DNA of 64,000 nucleotides from an uncultured Pelagibacteraceae bacterium (GTDB lineage: Bacteria > Pseudomonadota > Alphaproteobacteria > Pelagibacterales > Pelagibacteraceae), in NCBI GenBank assembly GCA_902538885.1, contig CACBGU010000001.1, positions 62,001 to 126,000 of the forward strand. Reading direction: 5' to 3'. Shown here piece by piece: positions 52,488 to 62,253 of the stretch. The notes beneath the pieces were generated by a model. The model did no database searches, was not told the DNA's origin, and saw nothing but the letters and a program-made list of their open reading frames with translations. The position numbers and the translations under genes were made by a program. Each line of letters opens with the position of its first letter. The first letter of the stretch is position 1.

Positions 52488-54641
52488 ATGGAGTATTTAA
52501 AAAAATATCCAAAATTATTTCAATGGTTATTTTTATTAATTGTATTTTTTGCTTTATGTTTTGCAATTGATGTTCCTGAAACTTATAAATTTATAAGAGG
52601 CCAGGCTGAATTTGTTAAAGATCCAAACCAAAGTGTTTACTTTTTTCTAGGTAAAGAGGTTAGGTATTATGCCTTTGATGTATTTTGGAGATTGCCTCCA
52701 CTTCTAGGATGGCTACCTATTTGGATAAACGACTCTTTATTTTTCTTAATGAATGAATGGATGCCAATGGAGTTTTGGAACGAAGATACTCAAGAATTTA
52801 AAACTCGACCATTATTATTAGAGATAAGTAGAAATTTAACTTCATTTATGACTTTTTTAATTGAATTAATTAGGGAAATTTTACTTGGAGGTTTAGAAAC
52901 TATTGTTGCATTTACAAGTTGGGATTTTATTGATGCTTATCCATGGTTGGAGTTGCCAGGTTTACCTTGGACCATTGTTGCAGCTGGAGCAGCTCTACTA
53001 TCTTATAAATTAAGTGGAAAAGGATTGGCTTTGTTTGCAGGTTTAACAATGATCTATATTTCTATATTTGGTCAATGGAAACCATCAATGCAAACGCTTT
53101 CTTTTATACTTGTTGCAGCTCCACTTTCATTTATTTTTGGTTTAGGCCTAGGTATTGCAGCTTACAAAAGTAAACGTGTTGAAAAAGCATTGTACCCAAT
53201 TCTTCTAGTAATGCAGACTATGCCACAATACGCTGTATTAGTTCCTGCACTTGTTTTATTTGGAGTAGGTGATCACGCTGCTGTAATTATTACTATGGTT
53301 GTTGCGGTTCCACCAATGATATTATTAACAGTATTAGGTTTAAGAGCTATACCACCAGAAGTTATTGAAGCTGGAAGAATGAGTGGCTGTACCAATTGGC
53401 AATTAATGTTCAAGGTACTAATTCCAACAGCAAGAAGAGATATTTTAATTGGAGTTAACCAAGTTATTATGGTTTGTTTTTCAATGGCAGTTATATCTGC
53501 GTTCATTGGCGCGAAAGGATTAGGATTTAATTTGTTGTTAGCACTTAATCAGCTCAATATAGGGCTGGCACTTGAGGCTGGTTTATGTATTAGTTTAATT
53601 GCAATTTTACTTGATAAAATGTCTTTGGCATGGGCAAATAAACAAACAGATTATTTTGGTAATCTGACATTTTTCCAAAGAAATAAAAACGTAATATTTT
53701 TTGCAGCTTCATTCGTAATTGGAATAATTCTTGCATACGTTGGGACTTTTATTTTCAAAGGTAGTTTTAATTACTTGTTTGAAATTCCTCATAATAAAGG
53801 AATATCAACAGCAGATTTTTGGAATAAAGGAGTTGATTGGATTTTTGATACTTTCTTCGTGTATATTAAAGCATTCAATACATGGTTAATTCAAGATGTG
53901 CTTCAGCCGATGAGAGCTTTATATTTAAGAATGCCTGCAGTAGCTACATTGGTACTAGCAGTTGGTGCAGGATATTTAATTGGAGGAGTTCGATCAGCAT
54001 TAGTTGTTGCTGCTTTGACTTTATTTATAGCATTAAGTCCATGGTGGGATAGAGCACTAGTAACGTTATACATGGCAACTTTTGGTGTAGTTATTTCTTG
54101 TTTAATAGGATTTACAGTTGGAACATTATGTTTTCAAAACAAAAAATCTGCAGCATTTATGCTAGGAGTTTGCGATATATTTCAAACATTCCCATCATTT
54201 GTATATTTAATTCCTGTAATGATGCTTTTTGGAATAACAGATACATCCGTTTTAATTGCTGTAATTGTCTATGCAACAATTCCTGCAACTAGATATACAA
54301 TAGAAGGACTTAGAAGTGTTCCTGTTGGCTTACATGAAGCTGCAACAATGTCTGGTGTAAATAAATTTCAGAGATTAACAAAAATTGAGTTTCCATTAGC
54401 ATTTCCACATATGATGCTTGGTTTAAATCAAACAATAGTTTTTGCTTTATTTATGGTGATAATTGGAGCTTTCATTGGAACAGAAGATCTTGGTCAATAC
54501 ATTTTAAAAGCACTTTCAGATAAAAATGGAGCAGGAATTGGTTTAACTCTCGGTATCTGTGTTGCGTTTATAGGATTGATTTTTGATAATTTGATTAGAA
54601 CTTGGGTTGGAAAAAGAAAAAAACATCTTGGCATAGATTAG
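52488..54641 (+). CDS. tmoV: TMAO/glycine-betaine-type ABC permease, tandem fused
   Basis: 717 residues, about double a normal OpuAB permease. Two homologous binding-protein-dependent permease cores can be seen: QTMPQYAVLVPALVLFGVGD ... EVIEAGRMSGCTNWQLMFKVLIP (about 243-310) and QTFPSFVYLIPVMMLFGITD ... GLHEAATMSGVNKFQRLTKIEFP (about 565-635), each with its own ATPase-coupling loop. One polypeptide therefore replaces the usual permease homodimer. TmoV proteins of marine bacteria have this long form. It ends 4 bp before glpK. Confidence 0.85.
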   Translation: MEYLKKYPKLFQWLFLLIVFFALCFAIDVPETYKFIRGQAEFVKDPNQSVYFFLGKEVRYYAFDVFWRLPPLLGWLPIWINDSLFFLMNEWMPMEFWNEDTQEFKTRPLLLEISRNLTSFMTFLIELIREILLGGLETIVAFTSWDFIDAYPWLELPGLPWTIVAAGAALLSYKLSGKGLALFAGLTMIYISIFGQWKPSMQTLSFILVAAPLSFIFGLGLGIAAYKSKRVEKALYPILLVMQTMPQYAVLVPALVLFGVGDHAAVIITMVVAVPPMILLTVLGLRAIPPEVIEAGRMSGCTNWQLMFKVLIPTARRDILIGVNQVIMVCFSMAVISAFIGAKGLGFNLLLALNQLNIGLALEAGLCISLIAILLDKMSLAWANKQTDYFGNLTFFQRNKNVIFFAASFVIGIILAYVGTFIFKGSFNYLFEIPHNKGISTADFWNKGVDWIFDTFFVYIKAFNTWLIQDVLQPMRALYLRMPAVATLVLAVGAGYLIGGVRSALVVAALTLFIALSPWWDRALVTLYMATFGVVISCLIGFTVGTLCFQNKKSAAFMLGVCDIFQTFPSFVYLIPVMMLFGITDTSVLIAVIVYATIPATRYTIEGLRSVPVGLHEAATMSGVNKFQRLTKIEFPLAFPHMMLGLNQTIVFALFMVIIGAFIGTEDLGQYILKALSDKNGAGIGLTLGICVAFIGLIFDNLIRTWVGKRKKHLGID

Positions 54642-54645
54642 TATT

Positions 54646-56124
54646 TTGAAAAAATTTATTGTCTCCATTGATCAAGGAACAACCTCGTCAAGAGTTGTTT
54701 TATTTGACACTAAAGGGAACATTAAATTTATTTCTCAATATGAATTTAAACAATACTTTCCTAGAAATGGATGGGTAGAACATAATCCAAATGAAATTTG
54801 GTCGACAACACTTAAAGCATTAAAGCAAGTAATTAAAAAAGCTAAAAGTTTAAAAGGTAATATACTTACTATTGGAATTACAAATCAAAGGGAAACTACA
54901 ATTTTGTGGAATAAAAAAACTGGAAAACCTATTTATAATGCAATCGTTTGGCAAGATAGAAGAACCCAGGAATATTGTAAATCTCTAAAGAATAAAAATT
55001 ATGAAAATACTTTTAGAAAAAAAACAGGGTTATTTATAGATCCTTATTTTTCTGCCACTAAAATAAAATGGATTTTAGATAATGTTAAAGTTTCAAAAAA
55101 ATTACTAAAAACTAATAATTTATTGTTTGGTACAGTGGATACCTTCTTGATTTGGAAATTAACCAAAGGTAAACAGCATTTAACCGAAGCTACCAATGCA
55201 AGTAGAACCATGTTGTTTAATATCAATAACAATAAATGGGATAATGAAATTTTACAGAAATTAAAAATTCCAAGGAGTATCTTGCCTGAAGTAAAAAATT
55301 CTGCAGATAATTTTGGAAAAACAGATAAGAGAGTTACAGGAAAAGAAATACCCATTTCAGCTGTTTTAGGAGATCAACAAGCAGCAGCTGTAGGACAAGC
55401 TTGTTTTGAAAAAGGATCTATAAAAAGTACTTATGGCACTGGTGCTTTTATAATAATGAACACTGGATCAAAAAAAATAAATTCAAAAAATAAGTTATTA
55501 ACTACAATTTGTTATCGATTGAATAATAAGACCACGTATGCTCTTGAAGGATCTATTTTCATAGCAGGAGCAGGCGTACAATGGTTAAGGGATAAAATTA
55601 AATTAATTAACAATGCTTATGAAACTGAAAAAATAGCTAAATCAACAATAAGCAATAATCAGGTTTATGTTGTACCAGCTTTTAGTGGAATAGGCGCACC
55701 TTATTGGAGACCTGATGCAAGAGGCTTAATAACAGGACTTACAAGAGATAGTGATTGGAAAACTTTAGTGAGAGCAACCGTCGAGTCTGTTGCTTATCAA
55801 AGTTATGATTTATTTTATTCAATGAATAAAGATGGTTTGAAGCCTAGGATAGTAAAGATTGATGGGGGTATGGTAGCTAATAATTGGTTTTCACAATTTT
55901 TAGCAGATGTAATTAATCTAAAAGTAATTCGACCGAAAGTCTTAGAAACCACTGCTCTCGGAGCAGCCCTGTTCGCAGGTTATCAAGTAGGAGAATTCAA
56001 ATCATTAAACCAGATAAAAAATACATGGAAAAAAGATAAAGCTTTTAAGCCAAAAATTAATAAAAAACTTAGAAATCATATATTGCATGGTTGGAAGCAA
56101 GCAATTAAAAAAACCTTAGCATAA
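54646..56124 (+). CDS. glpK: Glycerol kinase
   Basis: 492 residues, standard FGGY-family size. Key segments: VSIDQGTTSSRVVLFDTKG (ATP site, about 6), GITNQRETTILWNKKTGKPIYNAIVWQDRR, SSNASRTMLFNI-like TNASRTMLF, GDQQAAAVGQACFEKGSIKSTYGTGAF and IDGGMVANNWFSQFLAD. It phosphorylates glycerol to glycerol-3-phosphate. It begins with TTG four bases after the permease stop, and is followed by a glycerol-3-phosphate dehydrogenase, so the two form a glycerol utilisation pair read from the transporter's transcript or one close by. Confidence 0.92.
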   Translation: MKKFIVSIDQGTTSSRVVLFDTKGNIKFISQYEFKQYFPRNGWVEHNPNEIWSTTLKALKQVIKKAKSLKGNILTIGITNQRETTILWNKKTGKPIYNAIVWQDRRTQEYCKSLKNKNYENTFRKKTGLFIDPYFSATKIKWILDNVKVSKKLLKTNNLLFGTVDTFLIWKLTKGKQHLTEATNASRTMLFNINNNKWDNEILQKLKIPRSILPEVKNSADNFGKTDKRVTGKEIPISAVLGDQQAAAVGQACFEKGSIKSTYGTGAFIIMNTGSKKINSKNKLLTTICYRLNNKTTYALEGSIFIAGAGVQWLRDKIKLINNAYETEKIAKSTISNNQVYVVPAFSGIGAPYWRPDARGLITGLTRDSDWKTLVRATVESVAYQSYDLFYSMNKDGLKPRIVKIDGGMVANNWFSQFLADVINLKVIRPKVLETTALGAALFAGYQVGEFKSLNQIKNTWKKDKAFKPKINKKLRNHILHGWKQAIKKTLA

Positions 56125-56132
56125 AGATAAAA

Positions 56133-57089
56133 ATGAAAAAAATTTTAATTGTTGGCGCTGGAGCTATGGGGGCTGCTTTCTCGATACCATTGCTAGATAA
56201 TGGTCACTCGGTTACATTAACAGAGCCATATAACTTTAAATTATTACAAAAATTAAACTTAAAAAAAAAAATTCACCCATCATTAAATATAAATTTACCA
56301 CAAAAATTAAAAATAAATAAATTTTCAAGCGACATCTTAAATCAGAAATGGGACTTAATTGTAATTGCTGTGAGTTCTATTGGAATAGACTTAATTGGAA
56401 AAAATCTTTCAAAAATAAAAAATAAATTGCCTATTTTAGTATTAACAAAAGGTCTTAAATTAGATGGTAGGAATTTAATTTCAATGTCTAGCTTATTAAG
56501 AAAGTATAATAAGAATTTAAATATTTCAGTTTTGAAAGGCCCGTGTTTAGCAAAAGAATTAGCTAAAAAAGTTAAAAGTTTCACTGTTGTTGCGAACAAA
56601 AATATTAATACTGCAAAAAAAATAGGAAAATTAATTTCAACAAATTATTATCAAACTGAATTTAGTAGAGATGTTAATGGAGTTGAATTTTTATCTGCTA
56701 TAAAAAATATTTATTCAATGATCATTGGAGCTGGACAATGGCATAATACATCATCGGCTTTATTCCGAAAATCAATTGATGAAATGAAATATCTTGCAAA
56801 TTATTTTAAAGGAAAAAAAGAAACTGTTTATGGTCTGGCAGGTTTAGGAGATTTATACGTGAGTGCAATGGGAGGAAGAAATAGTAAAATGGGAGAATAT
56901 CTAGGTAAAGGCTATACTTTTACCCAAGCAAAGAAAAAGTTTATGAAAAACGATACAGTAGAAGGTGCTGATTTAGCAATAGAAATTGCTCCTTTTGTAT
57001 TTAAAAAAATTAATAAACGAAAAGTTCCGTTAATGATCTCTTTATTAGAGGCAATTGTTAAAAATAAAAAATTAAAAATTAAATATTAA
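56133..57089 (+). CDS. gpsA: NAD(P)-dependent glycerol-3-phosphate dehydrogenase
   Basis: 318 residues, GpsA family. N-terminal Rossmann motif VGAGAMGAAFSIPL (about 6-19); KGPCLAKELAKK (about 138), the catalytic-Lys region FLSAIKNIYSMIIGAG (about 186-201) and a C-terminal GLAGLGDLYVS...GRNSKMGEYLG. It interconverts glycerol-3-phosphate and dihydroxyacetone phosphate, serving phospholipid synthesis or, with GlpK upstream by 8 bp, glycerol catabolism. The stop lies 4 bp before the convergent tmm gene end. Confidence 0.85.
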   Translation: MKKILIVGAGAMGAAFSIPLLDNGHSVTLTEPYNFKLLQKLNLKKKIHPSLNINLPQKLKINKFSSDILNQKWDLIVIAVSSIGIDLIGKNLSKIKNKLPILVLTKGLKLDGRNLISMSSLLRKYNKNLNISVLKGPCLAKELAKKVKSFTVVANKNINTAKKIGKLISTNYYQTEFSRDVNGVEFLSAIKNIYSMIIGAGQWHNTSSALFRKSIDEMKYLANYFKGKKETVYGLAGLGDLYVSAMGGRNSKMGEYLGKGYTFTQAKKKFMKNDTVEGADLAIEIAPFVFKKINKRKVPLMISLLEAIVKNKKLKIKY

Positions 57090-57093
57090 TTTT

Positions 57094-58425
57094 CTATTTA
57101 TTTAAAAAAGTTTCCATAGAGTCATCCATCGCTTTTTCCCAAGGCGTATGATGAATTGGCGCAACTGATCCAGTCACTGGAGATGAAAACGATTTATTTC
57201 TATAAGTTAGAATATCCTCTACTTTATGGTGTTCCCATTCTTTGAAATGTTTTCTAATTAATTCAAAATCAATTTTAGGATAATCAGACATATCATGAAG
57301 TTCTTTGGTATATTCTGTTTGAAAATCTATCATTTGATCAGGATTTTCTAATTTTTCCTCCATTGAAACCCACTTATTTATGTCTTTATCTATCTCGTCG
57401 TCACTAGGCATTTTGATTTTTCCCATGATCACATCTCTCGCATACCATCCCTGACAGTCAAACATGTTAAATGTATGAAACTGGTCCTGCATACCTAAGT
57501 ATAAAAGTTTATGATTATCTTGCCACACAACTCCTTTGTAAAGTTTTGGTGGATATAATCTGTTATGTGTTTTTAATTTTAAACTTTCATCTAAAAATGG
57601 GAAATGATGAAGATATCCAGTACACAAGATCACTACATCGGCATTTTGTTCTGTTCCGTCTTTAAATATAGCTTTTTTTCCATCTAACCTATCTAAGTAA
57701 TGAACTTCTTTCATGCCTTTTGGCCATTTAAAGCCCATTGGGTTATGCCTGTAACCAATTGTTACACTTTTAGCACCATATTTATTACATTGTAGGGCTA
57801 CATCTTCAGCTGAATAGCTGCTTCCCAAAACAATCACATCTTTTCCTCTGAACTCTTCTGCATCTCTAAAATCATGTGAGTGCATTATTCTTCCCGGGAA
57901 AGAATTCATTCCTTCGTACTCAGGAATAAAAGGTACAGAAAAATGACCTGAAGAGACTACCACATAATCAAATGTATCATTTAAAACTTTATTATTTACT
58001 TTGTCCTGGTAGCTAATTTCAAACTTATCATTTTTATAAACAGTATTTGTGACTCTTGTATTAAATTTAATCTTACTTTTTATATTTCCTTTACTTACTC
58101 TTCCCAGAATATAATCTTGTAAAACTTCTCTTGGAGGAAAGGAAGGAATTGGCTTTCCAAAATGTTCATCAAAAGAATAATCAGCAAATTCCAAACATTC
58201 TTTAGGTCCATTAGACCATAAGTATCTGTACATACTATTAGGCACAGGATCTCCATACTGATCTGAACCAGTTCTCCAGTTGTAGTTCCATAGACCACCC
58301 CAACTTTCTTGTTTTTCAAAGCAAACTATTTCAGGAATTTTTTCTCCTTTTTTTTCTAAATGCTCAAACGCTCTTAAAATTGAAAGTCCACATGGACCAG
58401 CGCCTATGATTGCTACTTTTGACAT
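57094..58425 (-). CDS. tmm: Trimethylamine monooxygenase (bacterial FMO)
   Basis: 443 residues. FAD motif GAGPCGL (about 8-14), WGGLWNYNWRTG, the FMO fingerprint FPGRIMHSHDF (FxGxxxHxxxF, about 165-175) and NADPH motif LGSSYSAEDVA (about 187) are clear; long stretches such as RYLWSNGPKE agree with bacterial Tmm. I start at ATG 58425, just after AGGA, rather than at the upstream TTG-type extension which would add 16 unrelated residues. Tmm oxidises trimethylamine to its N-oxide with NADPH and oxygen, feeding Tdm. It lies in the minus orientation between glycerol genes and an alcohol dehydrogenase, not linked directly to tdm. Confidence 0.9.
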   Translation of the reverse strand: MSKVAIIGAGPCGLSILRAFEHLEKKGEKIPEIVCFEKQESWGGLWNYNWRTGSDQYGDPVPNSMYRYLWSNGPKECLEFADYSFDEHFGKPIPSFPPREVLQDYILGRVSKGNIKSKIKFNTRVTNTVYKNDKFEISYQDKVNNKVLNDTFDYVVVSSGHFSVPFIPEYEGMNSFPGRIMHSHDFRDAEEFRGKDVIVLGSSYSAEDVALQCNKYGAKSVTIGYRHNPMGFKWPKGMKEVHYLDRLDGKKAIFKDGTEQNADVVILCTGYLHHFPFLDESLKLKTHNRLYPPKLYKGVVWQDNHKLLYLGMQDQFHTFNMFDCQGWYARDVIMGKIKMPSDDEIDKDINKWVSMEEKLENPDQMIDFQTEYTKELHDMSDYPKIDFELIRKHFKEWEHHKVEDILTYRNKSFSSPVTGSVAPIHHTPWEKAMDDSMETFLNK

Positions 58426-58502
58426 AGAATTTTTCCTATCATTAATAAATTTATAAATATATCTTACTAACAATTTTTAAAAAAATAAAATTATATTTTG
58501 TT

Positions 58503-59660
58503 ATGGGTATTAATTGGAATTATCCAACCACTATGTGGATAGGAGAAAATAGAATTGAAGATTTATCCTTAGCCTGTAAAGAGTTAAATATTTCAAATCC
58601 ATTATTTGTAACAGACAAGGATTTAATTAACTTAGATTTAACTAAAAATATAATATTAACATTAAAAAAAAGTTTTAAAAACCTAGCTAGCTTTTCTAAT
58701 TTTACGGGAAATCCAATTGGAGAAAATGTAGAAGAAGGTGTTAAAGTTTATAATACTTCTGGCTGTGACGGTGTAATAGCTTTAGGAGGCGGAAGTGGTT
58801 TAGATGTTGGAAAAGCTATAGCATTTATGTGTAATCAATCTCGACCGTTATGGGATTTTGAAGATATTGGTAATTACTGGACAAGAGCTGATAGTTCTAA
58901 AATTTCAAAAATTATTGCAGTTCCAACCACTGCCGGGACTGGATCAGAAACTGGTAGAGCATCTGCAATCATAAATAAAAAAACAGGTGCAAAAAAAATT
59001 ATTTTTCACCCAAAAATGTTACCTTCAATTGTTATTTTAGATCCTTTACTTACATTAGATTTATCTCCAAGATTAACAGCAGCAACAGGAATGGATGCAC
59101 TAGCTCATAATTTAGAAGCGTTTTGTGCACCAGGATATCATCCAATGGCTGATGGTATGGCGATAGAAGGGATGAAGTTAATTAAAAATTCTTTAATTAA
59201 AGCATTCACAAATGGAAAAGACGTTAACGCTAGAATGGATTTACTTTCAGCGGCTTCAATGGGCTCGACTGCATTTCAGAAGGGACTAGGAGCAATTCAC
59301 TCAATGAGCCATCCTGTAAACGGTAAATTCAATGTTCACCATGGTTTATCTAACGCAATATTTATGCCTTATGTTTTAACATTTAACAAACCATCCATCG
59401 AAAACAAAATAATATCGATTTGTGATTATCTTAATTTAAATAAAAATTTTGATAGTTTTTTAAATTGGATTTTGGAATTAAGAAAAAATTTAAATATTCC
59501 ACACAAATTATCAGATGTAATGGATTGTAATAATATTGATTTAGATGAACTTTCATCAATGGCATTTGAAGATCCATCAACAGGAGGAAATCCCAAAAAA
59601 TTAAGTCAAAATGATCTAAAAGAAATGTATATAAAAAGTATTTCTGGAGAATTATTTTAA
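58503..59660 (+). CDS. Iron-containing alcohol dehydrogenase
   Basis: 385 residues of the Fe-ADH family. The NAD site GGGSGLDVGKA (about 98-108) and metal ligands in DALAHNLEAFCAPGYHPMADG (Asp and His, about 197-212), AIHSMSHPVNGKFNVHHGLSN (His, about 262-276) are intact. Enzymes of this family reduce or oxidise short-chain alcohols; an Fe-ADH next to fhs in cultured Pelagibacter was proposed to oxidise methanol and other alcohols, which would fit the one-carbon theme here. It overlaps the next gene by one base. Confidence 0.88.
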   Translation: MGINWNYPTTMWIGENRIEDLSLACKELNISNPLFVTDKDLINLDLTKNIILTLKKSFKNLASFSNFTGNPIGENVEEGVKVYNTSGCDGVIALGGGSGLDVGKAIAFMCNQSRPLWDFEDIGNYWTRADSSKISKIIAVPTTAGTGSETGRASAIINKKTGAKKIIFHPKMLPSIVILDPLLTLDLSPRLTAATGMDALAHNLEAFCAPGYHPMADGMAIEGMKLIKNSLIKAFTNGKDVNARMDLLSAASMGSTAFQKGLGAIHSMSHPVNGKFNVHHGLSNAIFMPYVLTFNKPSIENKIISICDYLNLNKNFDSFLNWILELRKNLNIPHKLSDVMDCNNIDLDELSSMAFEDPSTGGNPKKLSQNDLKEMYIKSISGELF

Positions 59661-60448
59661 TGAAAAAAATATTGATAGTAGAAGGAAACTTACGAGAAGA
59701 AAATCAAAGTTTTTCTGAGGCTGGAATTCAAACACATACAGAAAGCCTTAAAGATAGTTTAGCGTTTTTCACAGATAAATTAGAAACCCACGTGGTTAAT
59801 CCTTCTTCAGACGAAAATATCGATAAAAATATTGATGCACTTGAAAGCTACGATGGTCTTATTTGGGGAGGAAGTAGTTTAAACATCTACAACAATACTC
59901 CAGAAATAAAAAGACAAATTGATTTTATGAAAGAGTGTCAGAAAAAAATAAAAAAAATACTAGCAATTTGTTGGGGCATGCAAGTAGCTGTAACAGCAGC
60001 TGGTGGAGAAGTGAAAAAATGTACAAAAGGATCTCATAGAGGTATTGCTTCAAATATAGAAATTAATGAAAATGGTTTAAATCATCCACTTTATAAAAAT
60101 AAAGATCAAAAATTTAATACTCCAGCATTTAATTTTGATGAAGTTGTAACTATGCCAGAAAATTCAACTTTATTAGCCTCAAACTCAATAAATAACGTTC
60201 AAGGGATAAATTTTAAAGTTGGTAACTGTAATATATGGGGACTACAATACCATCCTGAGATTACTTATAATAAAATGATTAATTTGATTATTTTCAGAAA
60301 AAAAAGACTTTTGGAAAAAGGTGCTTTTAAAGATGAGAATGAAATCGATGATCATATTAAACATATAGAAAATGAGAATAATAAATTAGATAAAATTTCT
60401 AGAATGAGAGAATTAGAGAACTGGTTAGACTATCTAAATTTAGAATAA
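59660..60448 (+). CDS. Class I glutamine amidotransferase-like protein
   Basis: 262 residues, stand-alone GATase1 fold. The catalytic triad region can be seen as [11 protein letters not shown] (nucleophilic Cys, about 107) and [11 protein letters not shown] (His and Glu, about 195-200). Resembles the GMP synthase-type glutaminase subunit family found as single proteins. It starts within the stop of the iron alcohol dehydrogenase gene, so they are co-translated, and its end overlaps the convergent fhs by 9 bp. The acceptor of the ammonia, or whether it acts as a gamma-glutamyl hydrolase, is unknown. Confidence 0.75.
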   Translation: MKKILIVEGNLREENQSFSEAGIQTHTESLKDSLAFFTDKLETHVVNPSSDENIDKNIDALESYDGLIWGGSSLNIYNNTPEIKRQIDFMKECQKKIKKILAICWGMQVAVTAAGGEVKKCTKGSHRGIASNIEINENGLNHPLYKNKDQKFNTPAFNFDEVVTMPENSTLLASNSINNVQGINFKVGNCNIWGLQYHPEITYNKMINLIIFRKKRLLEKGAFKDENEIDDHIKHIENENNKLDKISRMRELENWLDYLNLE

Positions 60449-62125
60449 ACCTTCTATTTCACCTTTTTTATTTAACTTAATCGAGTCTGCTGCTGGAACT
60501 CTTGGAAGACCAGGCATTGTCATTATCGCTCCACAAATTACAACTATAAATTCAGCACCCGATGATAGTCTTACTTCCCTTATTGGAAGAGCATGGCCAG
60601 ATGGAGCACCTTTTAAATTAGGGTCAGTTGAAAAACTATATTGAGTTTTTGCAACACAGATTGGTAAGTCACCGTATCCAGCTGTTTCAAAGTTTTTAAG
60701 CTGCTCTCTAATCTTAGTGTCAGCTATTACTTCATCAGCTCTATAAATTTCTTTTGCTATTGTCTCAATTTTTTTGAACAATGGTGTTTTACTTTCGTAT
60801 AAGAATTTAAATTTTGCCTCATCTTTTTCACATAATTTAACAACATGAGCTGCTAAATCTTTTGTTCCTTCACCACCATTTGCCCAATGAGTACAAAGAC
60901 TTGCTTTAACTCCTAAATCATTACAAAAATCTATTAGTGCTTTTACTTCACTATCTGTATCTTTAATAAAATGATTAACAGCAACTGCAACTGGTAACCC
61001 AAATTTTTTAAGATTTTCAATATGCCTCTCAAGGTTAACCAATCCTTTTTTAAGTGCATCTACATTTTCGTTTTTCAAATCTTCTTTTGCAACCCCACCA
61101 TGCATTTTTAATGCTCTGATTGTTGCAACGATAACTACACAACTAGGTTTTAAATTTGATTTTCTGCATTTAATATCTAAAAATTTTTCAGCACCCAGAT
61201 CAGCACCAAACCCTGCCTCTGTTACAACGTAATCTGCAAGTTTTAATCCAGTTTTTGTTGCAATAACTGAGTTACATCCATGTGCTATATTTGCAAAAGG
61301 ACCTCCATGTATAATTGCAGGATTGTTTTCTAATGTTTGTGTTACGTTAGGTCTAATAGCTTCTTTAAGAAGAACTGTCATAGGTCCTTGAGCATTTAAA
61401 TCTTTTGCATAAACTGGTTTTTTATCTCGGTTATATCCAATTGTAATATTCCCAATTCTTTTCTCTAAATCTTCTAGATCATTTGATAAACAAAAGATTG
61501 CCATTATCTCAGACGCAACAGTAATATCAAAACCATCTTCTCTTGGAAATCCGTTGGCAACACCACCTAAATTAATGTTTATTGATCTTAAAGATCTATC
61601 ATTCATATCCATGACTCTTTTCCAAACAATTCTTCTAACGTCTATGTCTAATTTATTTCCCCAATAAATATGATTATCAATTAATGCAGATAACAAATTG
61701 TGAGCTGATGTGATCGCATGAAAATCACCTGTGAAATGTAAATTTATTTGTTCCATAGGAACAACTTGAGCATATCCTCCGCCAGCTGCACCACCTTTCA
61801 TTCCAAAAGAGGGACCAAGACTTGGTTCTCTTAAACAAACAATAGATTTTTTTCCAATTTTATTTAATCCATCATTCAATCCAACAGAAGTAGTTGTTTT
61901 ACCTTCACCAGCTGGAGTTGGAGTGATTGCAGTTACTAAAATTAATTTTCCATCTGGTTTATCTTTAAGAGTGTCTAAATATTCCAAATTTATTTTTGCG
62001 ATATGTCTTCCCATTGGGCTGAAAGCTGCACTCTCATCAGGAACATTTATCTTTGCTAAAATATCATTAATTGGTTGCATTTTAGCTTCTCTAGCTATCT
62101 GAATATCTGACTTTACATCGCTCAT
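60440..62125 (-). CDS. fhs: Formate-tetrahydrofolate ligase
   Basis: 561 residues, full-length. The N-terminal ATP loop is [16 protein letters not shown] (about 69-84), followed by [23 protein letters not shown] and [19 protein letters not shown], all hallmarks. It joins formate and THF with ATP, or runs backwards to make ATP and formate from formyl-THF when formaldehyde or methyl groups are oxidised. With Tdm and the sox-type complex producing methylene-THF, the reverse direction is probably its main job here. The divergent 128-bp gap to soxB carries both promoters. Confidence 0.95.
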   Translation of the reverse strand: MSDVKSDIQIAREAKMQPINDILAKINVPDESAAFSPMGRHIAKINLEYLDTLKDKPDGKLILVTAITPTPAGEGKTTTSVGLNDGLNKIGKKSIVCLREPSLGPSFGMKGGAAGGGYAQVVPMEQINLHFTGDFHAITSAHNLLSALIDNHIYWGNKLDIDVRRIVWKRVMDMNDRSLRSININLGGVANGFPREDGFDITVASEIMAIFCLSNDLEDLEKRIGNITIGYNRDKKPVYAKDLNAQGPMTVLLKEAIRPNVTQTLENNPAIIHGGPFANIAHGCNSVIATKTGLKLADYVVTEAGFGADLGAEKFLDIKCRKSNLKPSCVVIVATIRALKMHGGVAKEDLKNENVDALKKGLVNLERHIENLKKFGLPVAVAVNHFIKDTDSEVKALIDFCNDLGVKASLCTHWANGGEGTKDLAAHVVKLCEKDEAKFKFLYESKTPLFKKIETIAKEIYRADEVIADTKIREQLKNFETAGYGDLPICVAKTQYSFSTDPNLKGAPSGHALPIREVRLSSGAEFIVVICGAIMTMPGLPRVPAADSIKLNKKGEIEGLF

Positions 62126-62253
62126 GAATAATCCTTTAAATTAAAAACATTTACCTGTGACTTCTTATCCTTTTTTGAGATATTTGGAAACTTCTAAAAA
62201 ATATATATAAAAAAAATAAGCACTATTTATATTCTTTGTTATAAAATTATTTG

